A stretch of 64,000 nt of DNA, from assembly GCF_003325375.1 (NCBI RefSeq), contig NZ_CP030862.1:933501-997500 (forward strand). The letters are read 5' to 3'. The DNA comes from Streptomyces globosus. GTDB lineage: Bacteria > Actinomycetota > Actinomycetes > Streptomycetales > Streptomycetaceae. The position numbers were made by a program, and so were the translations under genes. The notes beneath the pieces are model-generated. The model did no database searches. It had not been told where the DNA came from and worked only from the letters and a program-made list of their open reading frames with translations. Below, piece after piece: positions 54,295 to 61,901 of this stretch (the stretch's first letter is position 1; every line of letters starts with the position of its first letter).

Positions 54295-54954
54295 TCAGGC
54301 GGCCGGGCCCGCCGCGGCGCCGTCCGCGCCGTGCAGGGGGAAGCCGGCGATGCCGCGCCAGGCCAGCGACGTCAGCAGGCCCACCGCCTTGTCGCGGGCG
54401 ACCGGGCTCTCGCTGGAGAGCCAGTACCGGGCCACCACCTGCGAGACGCCGCCCAGGCCCACCGCCAGCAGCATCGACTCGTCCTGGGACAGCCCCGTGT
54501 CCTCCGCGATCACGTCGGAGATCGCCTCCGCGCACTGCAGCGACACCCGGTCGACGCGCTCGCGCACCGCGGGCTCGTTGGTCAGGTCGGACTCGAACAC
54601 CAGGCGGAACGCGCCGCCCTCCTCCTCCACGTACGCGAAGTAGGCGTCCATGGTCGCGGCGACGCGCAGCTTGTTGTCCGTCGTCGACTCCAGCGCCCCG
54701 CGCACCGCCTGGAGCAGGTTCTCGCAGTGCTGGTCCAGCAGCGCCAGGTACAGGTCCAGCTTGCCGGGGAAGTGCTGGTAGAGCACCGGCTTGCTGACCC
54801 CGGCCCGCTCGGCGATGTCGTCCATCGCCGCCGCGTGGTACCCCTGCGCGACGAAGACCTCCTGGGCCGCGCCCAGGAGCTGGTTGCGTCGGGCTCGGCG
54901 CGGCAGGCGCGTGCCCCGAGGACGCGCTGCCTCCGTCTGCTCGATGGCTGTCAC
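54295..54954 (-). CDS. TetR-family regulator resembling Rv3208
   Basis: A 219-aa regulator. The helix-turn-helix region lies near residues 25-65 (FVAQGYHAAAMDDIAERAGV, then SKPVLYQHFPGKLDLY), which with the TTDNKLR segment closely resembles mycobacterial Rv3208 as I recall it. Rv3208 has been described as FasR, an activator of fatty acid synthase genes. Whether this protein does the same in Streptomyces is unproven. GTG 54954 has GGGAGG close by; an upstream in-frame GTG at 54966 is less likely. Confidence 0.92.
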   Translation of the reverse strand: MTAIEQTEAARPRGTRLPRRARRNQLLGAAQEVFVAQGYHAAAMDDIAERAGVSKPVLYQHFPGKLDLYLALLDQHCENLLQAVRGALESTTDNKLRVAATMDAYFAYVEEEGGAFRLVFESDLTNEPAVRERVDRVSLQCAEAISDVIAEDTGLSQDESMLLAVGLGGVSQVVARYWLSSESPVARDKAVGLLTSLAWRGIAGFPLHGADGAAAGPAA

Positions 54955-55130
54955 GCCGCCTCCCACTTTCTCTCATGCACAGTGCGCTCTGCGCCGCGCC
55001 CGCCATCGTACTTTTCGGTAACCGCATGCGGGGGGTTCCGGCCGAGTTTTCTCGCTCTGCGGACCACCCGGAGGCGCTGGTCAGAACGCCCTGGCGGGTT
55101 ACCGGGCGGTAGTGGGCAGCGGTGGACGGC

Positions 55131-55358
55131 TCAGCGGTAGTCCTCCTCGTCCAGGGGCACCACGCGCGCCTGCTCGGCGGCGTCGCCGTCGGCCGCCTCG
55201 CCGCGCTCCACCCCCGTGACACGCTCGTCCTCGTCCTCGTCGTCATCGGGCCGGAGTTCCGCCAGCTGCTCCGCCGCGTCGGCCTCAGGCGCCTCCGCGT
55301 CCAGCGACTCCCGGAACTGGTCCCGGAAGGTGTCCGGCTCTGCGGGGTCGACACTCAT
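55131..55358 (-). CDS. small acidic protein, unknown function
   Basis: A 75-aa, strongly acidic protein (about a third Asp/Glu) that I cannot assign. It has no signal peptide, helix signature or metal motif. ATG 55358 has GGAGAG five bases upstream; GTG 55370 is an alternative. It is probably disordered. It lies upstream of the TetR gene on the same strand, with a 176-bp gap to it. Confidence 0.6.
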   Translation of the reverse strand: MSVDPAEPDTFRDQFRESLDAEAPEADAAEQLAELRPDDDEDEDERVTGVERGEAADGDAAEQARVVPLDEEDYR

Positions 55359-55499
55359 CAGGCTCTCCACCTTCCCTCACCCCTGGTCCTGCCTACCCCA
55401 AAGCCTAGGAGGATCGCCCGTGCACCGCTACGCGGCCGTCCCCGGCCTGTGACGCCGAACACAGGAGTCCGGACGTGATCCTCTCGTAACATTGCCCGC

Positions 55500-56492
55500 A
55501 TGTCTTCGACCGAGCTGCCGGGTGTGCGCTCCGCCGCCGAGCCGTCCTCCCGGGCCGGCGCCGCCCGGGTGGCCGAGGGGGAGCAGCTGCGCACCGACCG
55601 GCTGCCGGGCCTCGAACTCGCCGTCCGGTTCCGCCCCGCCACCGTCGGCGCCGGACTGCCGCCCGCCCTGTTCGTGCACGGCCTCGGCGGCTCCTCCACC
55701 AACTGGTCCGCCCTCATGGCCCGCCTGGAGGACCGCGTCGACGGCGAGGCCGTCGACCTGCCCGGCTTCGGCTGGTCGCCGCCGCCCGCCGACCGGAACT
55801 ACTCGGTCACCGCGATGGCCCGCGCCGTCATCCGGCACCTCGACGCCGCCGGCCGCGGCCCCGTCCACCTCGTCGGCAACTCCCTCGGCGGCGCCGTCAC
55901 CACCCGCGTCGCGGCCGCCCGCCCCGATCTGGTGCGCACCCTGACCCTGGTCTCGCCCGCCCTCCCCGAGCTGCGCGTGCAGCGGTCGGCCGTGCCGACC
56001 GGCCTCCTCGCCCTGCCCGGTACCGCCGCGCTGGTCGACCGGCTCACCCGCGGCCTCACCGCCGAGCAGCGCACCCGCGGCGTCACCGAGCTCTGCTACG
56101 GCGACCCCTCGCTGGTGCCGCCGGAGGCCTTCGCCCAGGCCGTCGAGGAGATGGAGCGGCGCATGGCGCTCCCCTACTTCTGGGACGCGATGAGCCGCAC
56201 CGCCCGCGGCATCGTCGACGCCTACACCCTCGGCGGACAGCACGGACTGTGGCGGCAGGCCCAGCGCGTGCTGGCCCCGACGCTGCTCGTCTACGGCGGC
56301 CGCGACCAGCTCGTCTCCTACCGCATGGCCCGCAAGGCCGCCGCCGCGTTCCGCGGCGCGCGCCTGCTGTGCCTGCCCGCCGCCGGGCACGTGGCGATGA
56401 TGGAGTGCCCCGACGTCGTGGCCAGGGCGTTCCGGGAACTCCTGGACGACACCGGGAAACATGTCCGATATACCGACGACGGCAGAGGCTGA
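55500..56492 (+). CDS. alpha/beta-fold hydrolase
   Basis: A 330-aa hydrolase. HGLGGSSTNW supplies the oxyanion hole, GNSLGG near residues 125-130 the nucleophile, and GGRDQLV and AAGHVAMME the acid and base. An N-terminal extension of about 45 residues precedes the fold. TAACAT at 55487-55492, seven bases before ATG 55500, and the lack of a ribosome site suggest a leaderless mRNA. The DUF3152 gene follows 5 bp downstream, so they form an operon. Confidence 0.9.
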   Translation: MSSTELPGVRSAAEPSSRAGAARVAEGEQLRTDRLPGLELAVRFRPATVGAGLPPALFVHGLGGSSTNWSALMARLEDRVDGEAVDLPGFGWSPPPADRNYSVTAMARAVIRHLDAAGRGPVHLVGNSLGGAVTTRVAAARPDLVRTLTLVSPALPELRVQRSAVPTGLLALPGTAALVDRLTRGLTAEQRTRGVTELCYGDPSLVPPEAFAQAVEEMERRMALPYFWDAMSRTARGIVDAYTLGGQHGLWRQAQRVLAPTLLVYGGRDQLVSYRMARKAAAAFRGARLLCLPAAGHVAMMECPDVVARAFRELLDDTGKHVRYTDDGRG

Positions 56493-56497
56493 GCACC

Positions 56498-57922
56498 TTG
56501 GGACGACACAGCCGCAAGGGCCCCGCTCCGGCAGGCCGGCCCCCCGAGGCCGCCCCCGCCGCGCCGCCGGCCGCCGGGCAGCAGGACCCGTACGGGCAGG
56601 GCCGCGCCCGCGAGGAGTACGGGTACGGACAGGACATCCACGGACAGGACGGGTACGGGCAGCACCAGCCGTACGGGCAGTCCTACGGGCAGCAGTACCA
56701 GAACGAGCAGCACGAGCAGCACGAGCAGTACGAGCAGTACGAGCACGGGCAGTACGGATACGGCGAGCACGCCTTCCCCGGCGGGCACGCTCCGTACCCG
56801 GAGCAGCGCTCACCGTACGACCGGCGCCCGGGCCACCCCGAGCAGCGCGAGCCCGGCGGGGCGTGGGGCGCCGGCCCCGACCCGGTGTACGGCGACTGGC
56901 AGGGCTTCCCGGGCGGCGGCGCGGACTCCGCCCGCGGCCCCCGGTCCGCAGCCGAAACCGTTCTCCACGGCTCCGGCCCCGGCGCGGACGCCCCCGACGA
57001 CCCCGCCTCCACCGGCCCGCAGCGCCGGGTGCCCGCCCCGCGCGCGGACGACGCCGAGGAACCGCAGGCCGGTGCCGCCGGCACGGGGCGCGGCCGCAAG
57101 GCCCTCACCTACACCGGCATGGCCGCCGCGGCTGTCACCACCGTCCTCGCCGTCGTCGTCGCCGGCCACATGAGCGCCGACACCGACGGCAAGTCCGCCT
57201 CCCCGCGCGCCGCGGGCACGGCCGGCGACCGGGCCATGCCCGGCCAGTCCGCGGCCTCCCGCTCCGACGGCCGGGCCGTCCCGCAGGCGCCGCCCGCGGC
57301 CCCGGCGCCCGCGCCGGAGCTCACGTACGAGCAGAAGATGGCCCAGCAGCTCCCGATCGACGAGAAGCTCAAGGGGCCCGGGACCTTCGAGACGGTCCCC
57401 GGCGTCGCCGCCGCCCCCGGCAAGGGCGACGTGGTCCGCTACCGGGTCGACGTCGAGACCGGGCTCGGCATGGACGCGCAGCTCTTCGCCGAGGCCGTGC
57501 ACCGCACCCTCAACGACGACCGCAGCTGGGCCCACGGCGGCCGCAAGACCTTCGAGCGGGTCCCCGGCGGCAGCGCCGACTTCGTCATCACCCTCGCCAG
57601 CCCCGGCACCACCGGCGTGTGGTGCGCGAAGTCCGGGCTGGACACCACCATCGAGAACGTCTCCTGCGACTCGGCCAACACCGACCGCGTGATGATCAAC
57701 GCGTTCCGGTGGGCGCAGGGCTCGCCGACGTACGGGGCGGACCAGATCTTCGCCTACCGGCAGATGCTCATCAACCACGAGGTCGGCCACCGGCTCGGCC
57801 ACGGGCACGTGAACTGCCAGACCCCGGGCGCCCCCGCCCCGATCATGCAGCAGCAGACCAAGTCGCTGGAGATCAACGGGATCCGCTGCAAGCCCAACCC
57901 CTGGGTGTTCCCCGGCAACTGA
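56498..57922 (+). CDS. DUF3152 membrane-anchored metalloprotease-like protein
   Basis: A 474-aa protein. Residues 1-205 are a disordered, Gln/Tyr/Glu- and Pro-rich cytoplasmic part, followed by a membrane helix near 208-226 and a long extracytoplasmic region. The C-terminal DUF3152 domain contains HEVGHRLGHGH near residues 427-437, which fits the metzincin zinc motif HExxHxxGxxH, followed by a candidate Met-turn (APIMQQQ). It is likely a secreted-side zinc peptidase, though none in the family has been characterised as far as I know. TTG 56498 follows GAGG. In mycobacteria Rv3207c lies next to moeB1. Confidence 0.88.
   Translation: MGRHSRKGPAPAGRPPEAAPAAPPAAGQQDPYGQGRAREEYGYGQDIHGQDGYGQHQPYGQSYGQQYQNEQHEQHEQYEQYEHGQYGYGEHAFPGGHAPYPEQRSPYDRRPGHPEQREPGGAWGAGPDPVYGDWQGFPGGGADSARGPRSAAETVLHGSGPGADAPDDPASTGPQRRVPAPRADDAEEPQAGAAGTGRGRKALTYTGMAAAAVTTVLAVVVAGHMSADTDGKSASPRAAGTAGDRAMPGQSAASRSDGRAVPQAPPAAPAPAPELTYEQKMAQQLPIDEKLKGPGTFETVPGVAAAPGKGDVVRYRVDVETGLGMDAQLFAEAVHRTLNDDRSWAHGGRKTFERVPGGSADFVITLASPGTTGVWCAKSGLDTTIENVSCDSANTDRVMINAFRWAQGSPTYGADQIFAYRQMLINHEVGHRLGHGHVNCQTPGAPAPIMQQQTKSLEINGIRCKPNPWVFPGN
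56695..56770 (+). repeat. short tandem repeats coding Q/E/H/Y-rich segment
   Basis: Repeats of the form CGAGCAG(C/T)A encode QNEQHEQHEQYEQYEHGQYG in the cytoplasmic part of the DUF3152 protein. They form a low-complexity, possibly length-variable tract. Confidence 0.7.
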
Positions 57923-58200
57923 CGGCCGGCCGGACAGGCGGACGGCAGGCGGGAAGTCGGCCCGCCGGACAGCCCGGCAGCCGGAAAGCGCTTCGCTCCG
58001 CGGCTTGCCGACCCCCGCGGTGCCCCTACAGGTAGCGCGCTCGAACGCGAACCGTACGGGAAAGTTACGACTCTTCACCCCTTCCGGTGGCGCGACGGAC
58101 AACCGTCCGCCGCGCCACCGGCGCATCCGCTTGGCTTCTCCCGCGGCCGGTCGCCGGACCGGCGGCCGCCGCCACGACCGGAGATTCGGGGGTGCCATTC

Positions 58201-59850
58201 GTGCGGATCGGACTGCTCACCGAAGGCGGCTATCCGTATGCCGCGGGCGAGGGCCGGCTGTGGTGCGAGCGCCTCGTGCGCGGGCTGCCGCAGCACGAGT
58301 TCGAGCTCTACGCACTGAGCCGCAGCGCCGAACAGGAGGAGCGCGGCCGGGTCGTGCTCCCCGAGCACGTCACCCGCGTCTGGACCGCCCCGCTGTGGGC
58401 GCCCGCCGACGACGGCCGCACCCACTCCCGGCGCGAGCGCCGCCGGTTCGCCGACTCCTACGGGGAGCTGGTGGACGGCATCTGCACCGGCCGCGCCGAG
58501 CCCTTCGCCGCCGGACTGTACGGGCTCGCCGAACTCGCCCGCGAACAGGGCGGCATGTACGCGGCCCTCCGCTCGGAGACCGCCGTGCGGACGGTGGAGT
58601 CCGCCTGCCGGGCACCCGGCGCCCGCCGCTCCGTCCGGCAGGCCCAGGTGGCCGACCTGCTGGAGTTCGCCGACGCCCTGGAGCGGCTGCTGCGCCCGCT
58701 GTCCCTCGACTGGTACGAGGACCTCCGCGAGGTGGACGTCTGCCACGCCGCCGCGGGCGGGGTCGCCGCCCTCCCCGGACTGCTGGCCAAACGCTTCTTC
58801 GGAGTGCCGCTCCTGGTCACCGAGTACGGGGTGCGGCTGCGCGCCCACTACCTGGACCGCCCCGAAGGCGGCCGGCCCGCCGTGCGCGCCCTCCTCGCCG
58901 CCTTCCACGTCCGGCTCGCCTGCGAGATCTACGCCCGCGCCGACCTCCTCACGCCCGGCAACGCCCACGCCCGCCGCTGGCAGGAGCGGTGCGGCGCCAC
59001 CCGGGACCGGATGGAGACCGTCTACCCGGGCATGGAGGCGGACCGATTCGCCGCCGTCGGCGAGGACCCCGCCTGCGGCGACCCCGACACGCTCGTGTGG
59101 GTCGGCCGGATCGAGCCCGGCAAGGACCTCGTCGGGCTGCTCCACGCCTTCGCGGAGGTCCGCAAGGCCGCCCCCGGCACCCGGCTGCGGATCTTCGGGA
59201 CCGCCGCCGCGGTCCCCGGCTACCTCGCCGACTGCCGCTCGCTGGCCGCCCAGCTCTTCCCCGACGAGGCCGCCGACGCCGTCTCCGCCGGGGAGAACCC
59301 CGTCTCGTTCGAGGACCTCGGCGGGCCCGGGACGGCAACGGCCGCAGAGGCCTACGGCAGCGGCCGCGTCGCCGTCCTCTCCTCCGTCGTCGAAGGCTTC
59401 CCCGCCGGGCTCGCCGAGGCGATGTTCTGCGGCCGGGCCACCGTCTCCACCGACGTCGGCGCGGTGTGCGAGGTCATCGGCGGCACCGGCCTCGTCGTCC
59501 CGCCCCGCAACCCGCGCGCCCTCGCCGACGCCTGCCTCTCCCTGCTGCGCGACCCCGAACGGGCCCAGCGGCTCGGCGCGGCCGCCCGGGCCCGCGCCCT
59601 GGAGCTGTTCACCGTCGAGCAGAACGTCGCCGCCTTCCGGGCGGCCTACCTGCGGCTCCTCGCCCGCGGACCCGCCCGGCCCGGCGCCGGCGTCCCCTTC
59701 GGGCAGCCCCCCGAGGCCCGCGTCCCCGGCCACTGGACCAGCCCCGGCTGGGCCGACCCCGACCCGGATCCCGACCCCGACGCGGCGGCCGCCGCGGGGG
59801 ACCCCGCCGGCGCACCCGCCCCGGCCCCCACCACGGAGGCGACCGTATGA
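58201..59850 (+). CDS. PelF-like glycosyltransferase (DUF3492 plus GT4)
   Basis: A 549-aa GT-B glycosyltransferase. The N-terminal half is DUF3492, starting MRIGLLTEGGYPY as in PelF. The C-terminal half is a GT4 domain with RIEPGKDLVGLL near residues 302-313, the E-x7-E motif EGFPAGLAE near 398-406, and GLVVPPRNPRALADA. PelF uses UDP-GalNAc to build the Pel polymer. This is the closest relative I recognise, but donor and product here are unproven. A Pro/Asp/Ala-rich tail ends the protein. GTG 58192 is an alternative start. An ATGA overlap joins it to the next gene. Confidence 0.88.
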   Translation: MRIGLLTEGGYPYAAGEGRLWCERLVRGLPQHEFELYALSRSAEQEERGRVVLPEHVTRVWTAPLWAPADDGRTHSRRERRRFADSYGELVDGICTGRAEPFAAGLYGLAELAREQGGMYAALRSETAVRTVESACRAPGARRSVRQAQVADLLEFADALERLLRPLSLDWYEDLREVDVCHAAAGGVAALPGLLAKRFFGVPLLVTEYGVRLRAHYLDRPEGGRPAVRALLAAFHVRLACEIYARADLLTPGNAHARRWQERCGATRDRMETVYPGMEADRFAAVGEDPACGDPDTLVWVGRIEPGKDLVGLLHAFAEVRKAAPGTRLRIFGTAAAVPGYLADCRSLAAQLFPDEAADAVSAGENPVSFEDLGGPGTATAAEAYGSGRVAVLSSVVEGFPAGLAEAMFCGRATVSTDVGAVCEVIGGTGLVVPPRNPRALADACLSLLRDPERAQRLGAAARARALELFTVEQNVAAFRAAYLRLLARGPARPGAGVPFGQPPEARVPGHWTSPGWADPDPDPDPDAAAAAGDPAGAPAPAPTTEATV

Positions 59851-60752
59851 CCCCCGACGAAGCCGTGGCTGCGGCGCCCGTCGCCGCCGCCCCCCGCCGG
59901 CGGGCGGCCGGAGACCCCGTCAAGACGCTGCTGCACCGGCACCGGGCGCTGTGCGAGCAGGCCGTGGACCCGCTGGAGATCGCCGCCGGCCTGGAGGCCC
60001 GTGGCATCACCGACCGCACCGCCGCCCGCTTCCGCCACCGGGATGTCTTCTCCCTCGCCGAGGAGCTCTACGCCCGCACCCCCCGCGGCCACGAGCCCGC
60101 AGAGCCCGCCGCGGCCCGCCCCCGCGACGCCCGCGCCCTGCGCGGCATCGGCCTCGCCCTGCTGCCCGGCGCCGCCGCCCTCGCCGCGGCCGCCGCCGCC
60201 CTGCCGTACGCGGGCGCCCTCGCCGTCGCCGCCACCGTCGCCGCCCTCGCCCGGCCCTCCGCCACCGGGCGGGCCCCCCGCGGCCGCGGCTCCCTCGCCG
60301 TCCACCTCGCCGCCGCGGCCGCCGCCGGGTGGGCCGTCCACCGCCACGGCACCCCCCTCGGCGTCGCCCTCGCGCTCGCCGCCGCCCCCGGCCACCTCGC
60401 CGCCGCGGCGTTCGCCGCCCGCGCCCGCCGCCGGCTCGCCGCCAGCCGCGCCCTGGAGGACTTCGCCGCCTCCGCCCGGCCGCTGCTCCTCGCGGGCGCC
60501 GCCGCCCAGACCGCCGCCGCAGCGGGCGCCGCCGCCCTCGCCGGGGCGCCGCTCGCCGCCGCCGTGCCGCTCGCCGTGCTGTTGTTCCTGGCACGGCTGC
60601 TCCTCTGCCACGGCGCCCCCTGGCCGCCCGTCGCCGCGGCGCTCGCCGTCGCCGCGGTCCCCGCCGCGCCCGCGGCGCCCGCCGCCGCGGCCGGCCTCCT
60701 CGCCCTCGCCCTGCCCGTCCTGGCGCGCGCCTCCGCGCACACCCGGACGTGA
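59847..60752 (+). CDS. polytopic membrane protein of the glycan block
   Basis: A 301-aa protein I cannot place. Residues 25-80 form a soluble region (DPVKTLLHRHRALCEQAVD, then an EELYARTPRG helix). After about residue 95 come seven or eight Ala-rich membrane segments. It is not a PelG-type flippase (too short) nor a recognisable polymerase. ATG 59847 overlaps the glycosyltransferase stop by 4 bp. It could be an export or polymerisation partner for the product of the glycosyltransferase. Confidence 0.8.
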   Translation: MTPDEAVAAAPVAAAPRRRAAGDPVKTLLHRHRALCEQAVDPLEIAAGLEARGITDRTAARFRHRDVFSLAEELYARTPRGHEPAEPAAARPRDARALRGIGLALLPGAAALAAAAAALPYAGALAVAATVAALARPSATGRAPRGRGSLAVHLAAAAAAGWAVHRHGTPLGVALALAAAPGHLAAAAFAARARRRLAASRALEDFAASARPLLLAGAAAQTAAAAGAAALAGAPLAAAVPLAVLLFLARLLLCHGAPWPPVAAALAVAAVPAAPAAPAAAAGLLALALPVLARASAHTRT

Positions 60753-60840
60753 GGGCCGCCCGCCCCCGCGCCGACCGGAAGCGGCGAAGGCCCGCCCCGC
60801 CCCACCCCTCCCGCCCGACCCAAGAAGAAGGAGACACCGC

Positions 60841-60879
60841 ATGACCGGCCAGCCAACCAACCGAGGGACCGCGCGATGA
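60841..60879 (+). CDS. 12-residue leader peptide overlapping the epimerase start
   Basis: ATG 60841 encodes MTGQPTNRGTAR and its TGA overlaps the epimerase ATG by 4 bp (ATGA). A strong AAGGAG lies nine bases ahead of this ATG, stronger than the GAGGGA inside the mini-gene that serves the epimerase. This looks like a coupling or attenuation leader. Its translation is unproven. Confidence 0.45.
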   Translation: MTGQPTNRGTAR

Positions 60880-61901
60880 GGGTGCTGCTGATCGGAGCCA
60901 ACGGATACCTCGGCCGCTACGTCGCCGACCGGCTGCTCGCCGACCCCGCCGTCCAGCTGACCGCGCTCGGCCGCGGCGACGACGCCGACGTCCGGTTCGA
61001 CCTCGCCACCGGCAGCCCCGGCGCGCTCACCCGCTTCCTCGACGCCGTCCACCCGGGCGTCGTCATCAACTGCGCGGGCGCCACCCGCGGCGGCGCCCGC
61101 GAGCTGACCCGGCACAACACCGTCGCCGTCGCCACCATCTGCGAGTCCCTGCGCCGCAGCGGCTGCGGGGCCCGCCTCGTCCAGCTCGGCTGCGCCGCCG
61201 AGTACGGGCCCAGCCAGCCCGGCTCGTCCACCGCCGAGGACGCCGTCCCGAGACCCGGCGGGCCGTACGGGGTCAGCAAGCTCGCCGCCACCGAGCTCGT
61301 CCTCGGCTCCGGCCTCGACGCCGTCGTCCTGCGCGTCTTCTCGCCCGTCGGGCCCGGCACCCCGGCCGGCTCCCCGCTCGGCCGGCTCGCCGAGGCGATG
61401 CGGCGCGCCATGCAGTCCGGGGACGGCGAGCTGAAGCTCAGCGGCCTCGGGGTCCAGCGGGACTTCGTCGACGTCCGGGACGTGGCGCGCGCCGTGCACG
61501 CCGCCTCCCTGTCCGCCGCGCAGGGCGTCGTCAACATCGGGACCGGGCGCGCCGTCCGGCTCCGCGACGCCGCCGCCGTCCTCGCCCGGGTCGCGGGCTA
61601 CGGCGGCTCCCTCCATGAGATCGACGTCCCACAGGGCGGACACCCCCAGGGCCACGGGCCGCTCCACGGCAGCCACGGCCGGGCCCCCTCCCTCGCCGCG
61701 ATCGGCGCTCCCCGCTCCGAGGCCACCGCCGAGCAGCTGGCCGCCGCCCCGCCCGCAGCCGCGTACCCCTACCCGGACGGCTGCGGCGCCTGGCAGCAGG
61801 CGGACGTCCGCACCGCCCGGGACCGGCTCGGCTGGCGGCCCCGGATCAACCTGGAGGAGTCCCTCGCGGACATCTGGATGGAGGCGGCGTGCCGCATCTG
61901 A
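60876..61901 (+). CDS. extended SDR nucleotide-sugar epimerase/dehydratase-like
   Basis: A 341-aa extended SDR protein. GANGYLG near residues 8-14 binds NAD(P), YGVSK holds the catalytic Tyr and Lys, and RDFVDVRDVARA is typical of nucleotide-sugar enzymes. The segment that usually carries the catalytic Ser/Thr reads LGCAAEYG, with Cys-Ala at that place, so activity may be altered. A His/Gly-rich loop near residues 250-270 is unusual. In context it may supply UDP-GalNAc or a related sugar. The C-terminus overlaps the spherulin-like gene by 13 bp. Confidence 0.88.
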   Translation: MRVLLIGANGYLGRYVADRLLADPAVQLTALGRGDDADVRFDLATGSPGALTRFLDAVHPGVVINCAGATRGGARELTRHNTVAVATICESLRRSGCGARLVQLGCAAEYGPSQPGSSTAEDAVPRPGGPYGVSKLAATELVLGSGLDAVVLRVFSPVGPGTPAGSPLGRLAEAMRRAMQSGDGELKLSGLGVQRDFVDVRDVARAVHAASLSAAQGVVNIGTGRAVRLRDAAAVLARVAGYGGSLHEIDVPQGGHPQGHGPLHGSHGRAPSLAAIGAPRSEATAEQLAAAPPAAAYPYPDGCGAWQQADVRTARDRLGWRPRINLEESLADIWMEAACRI

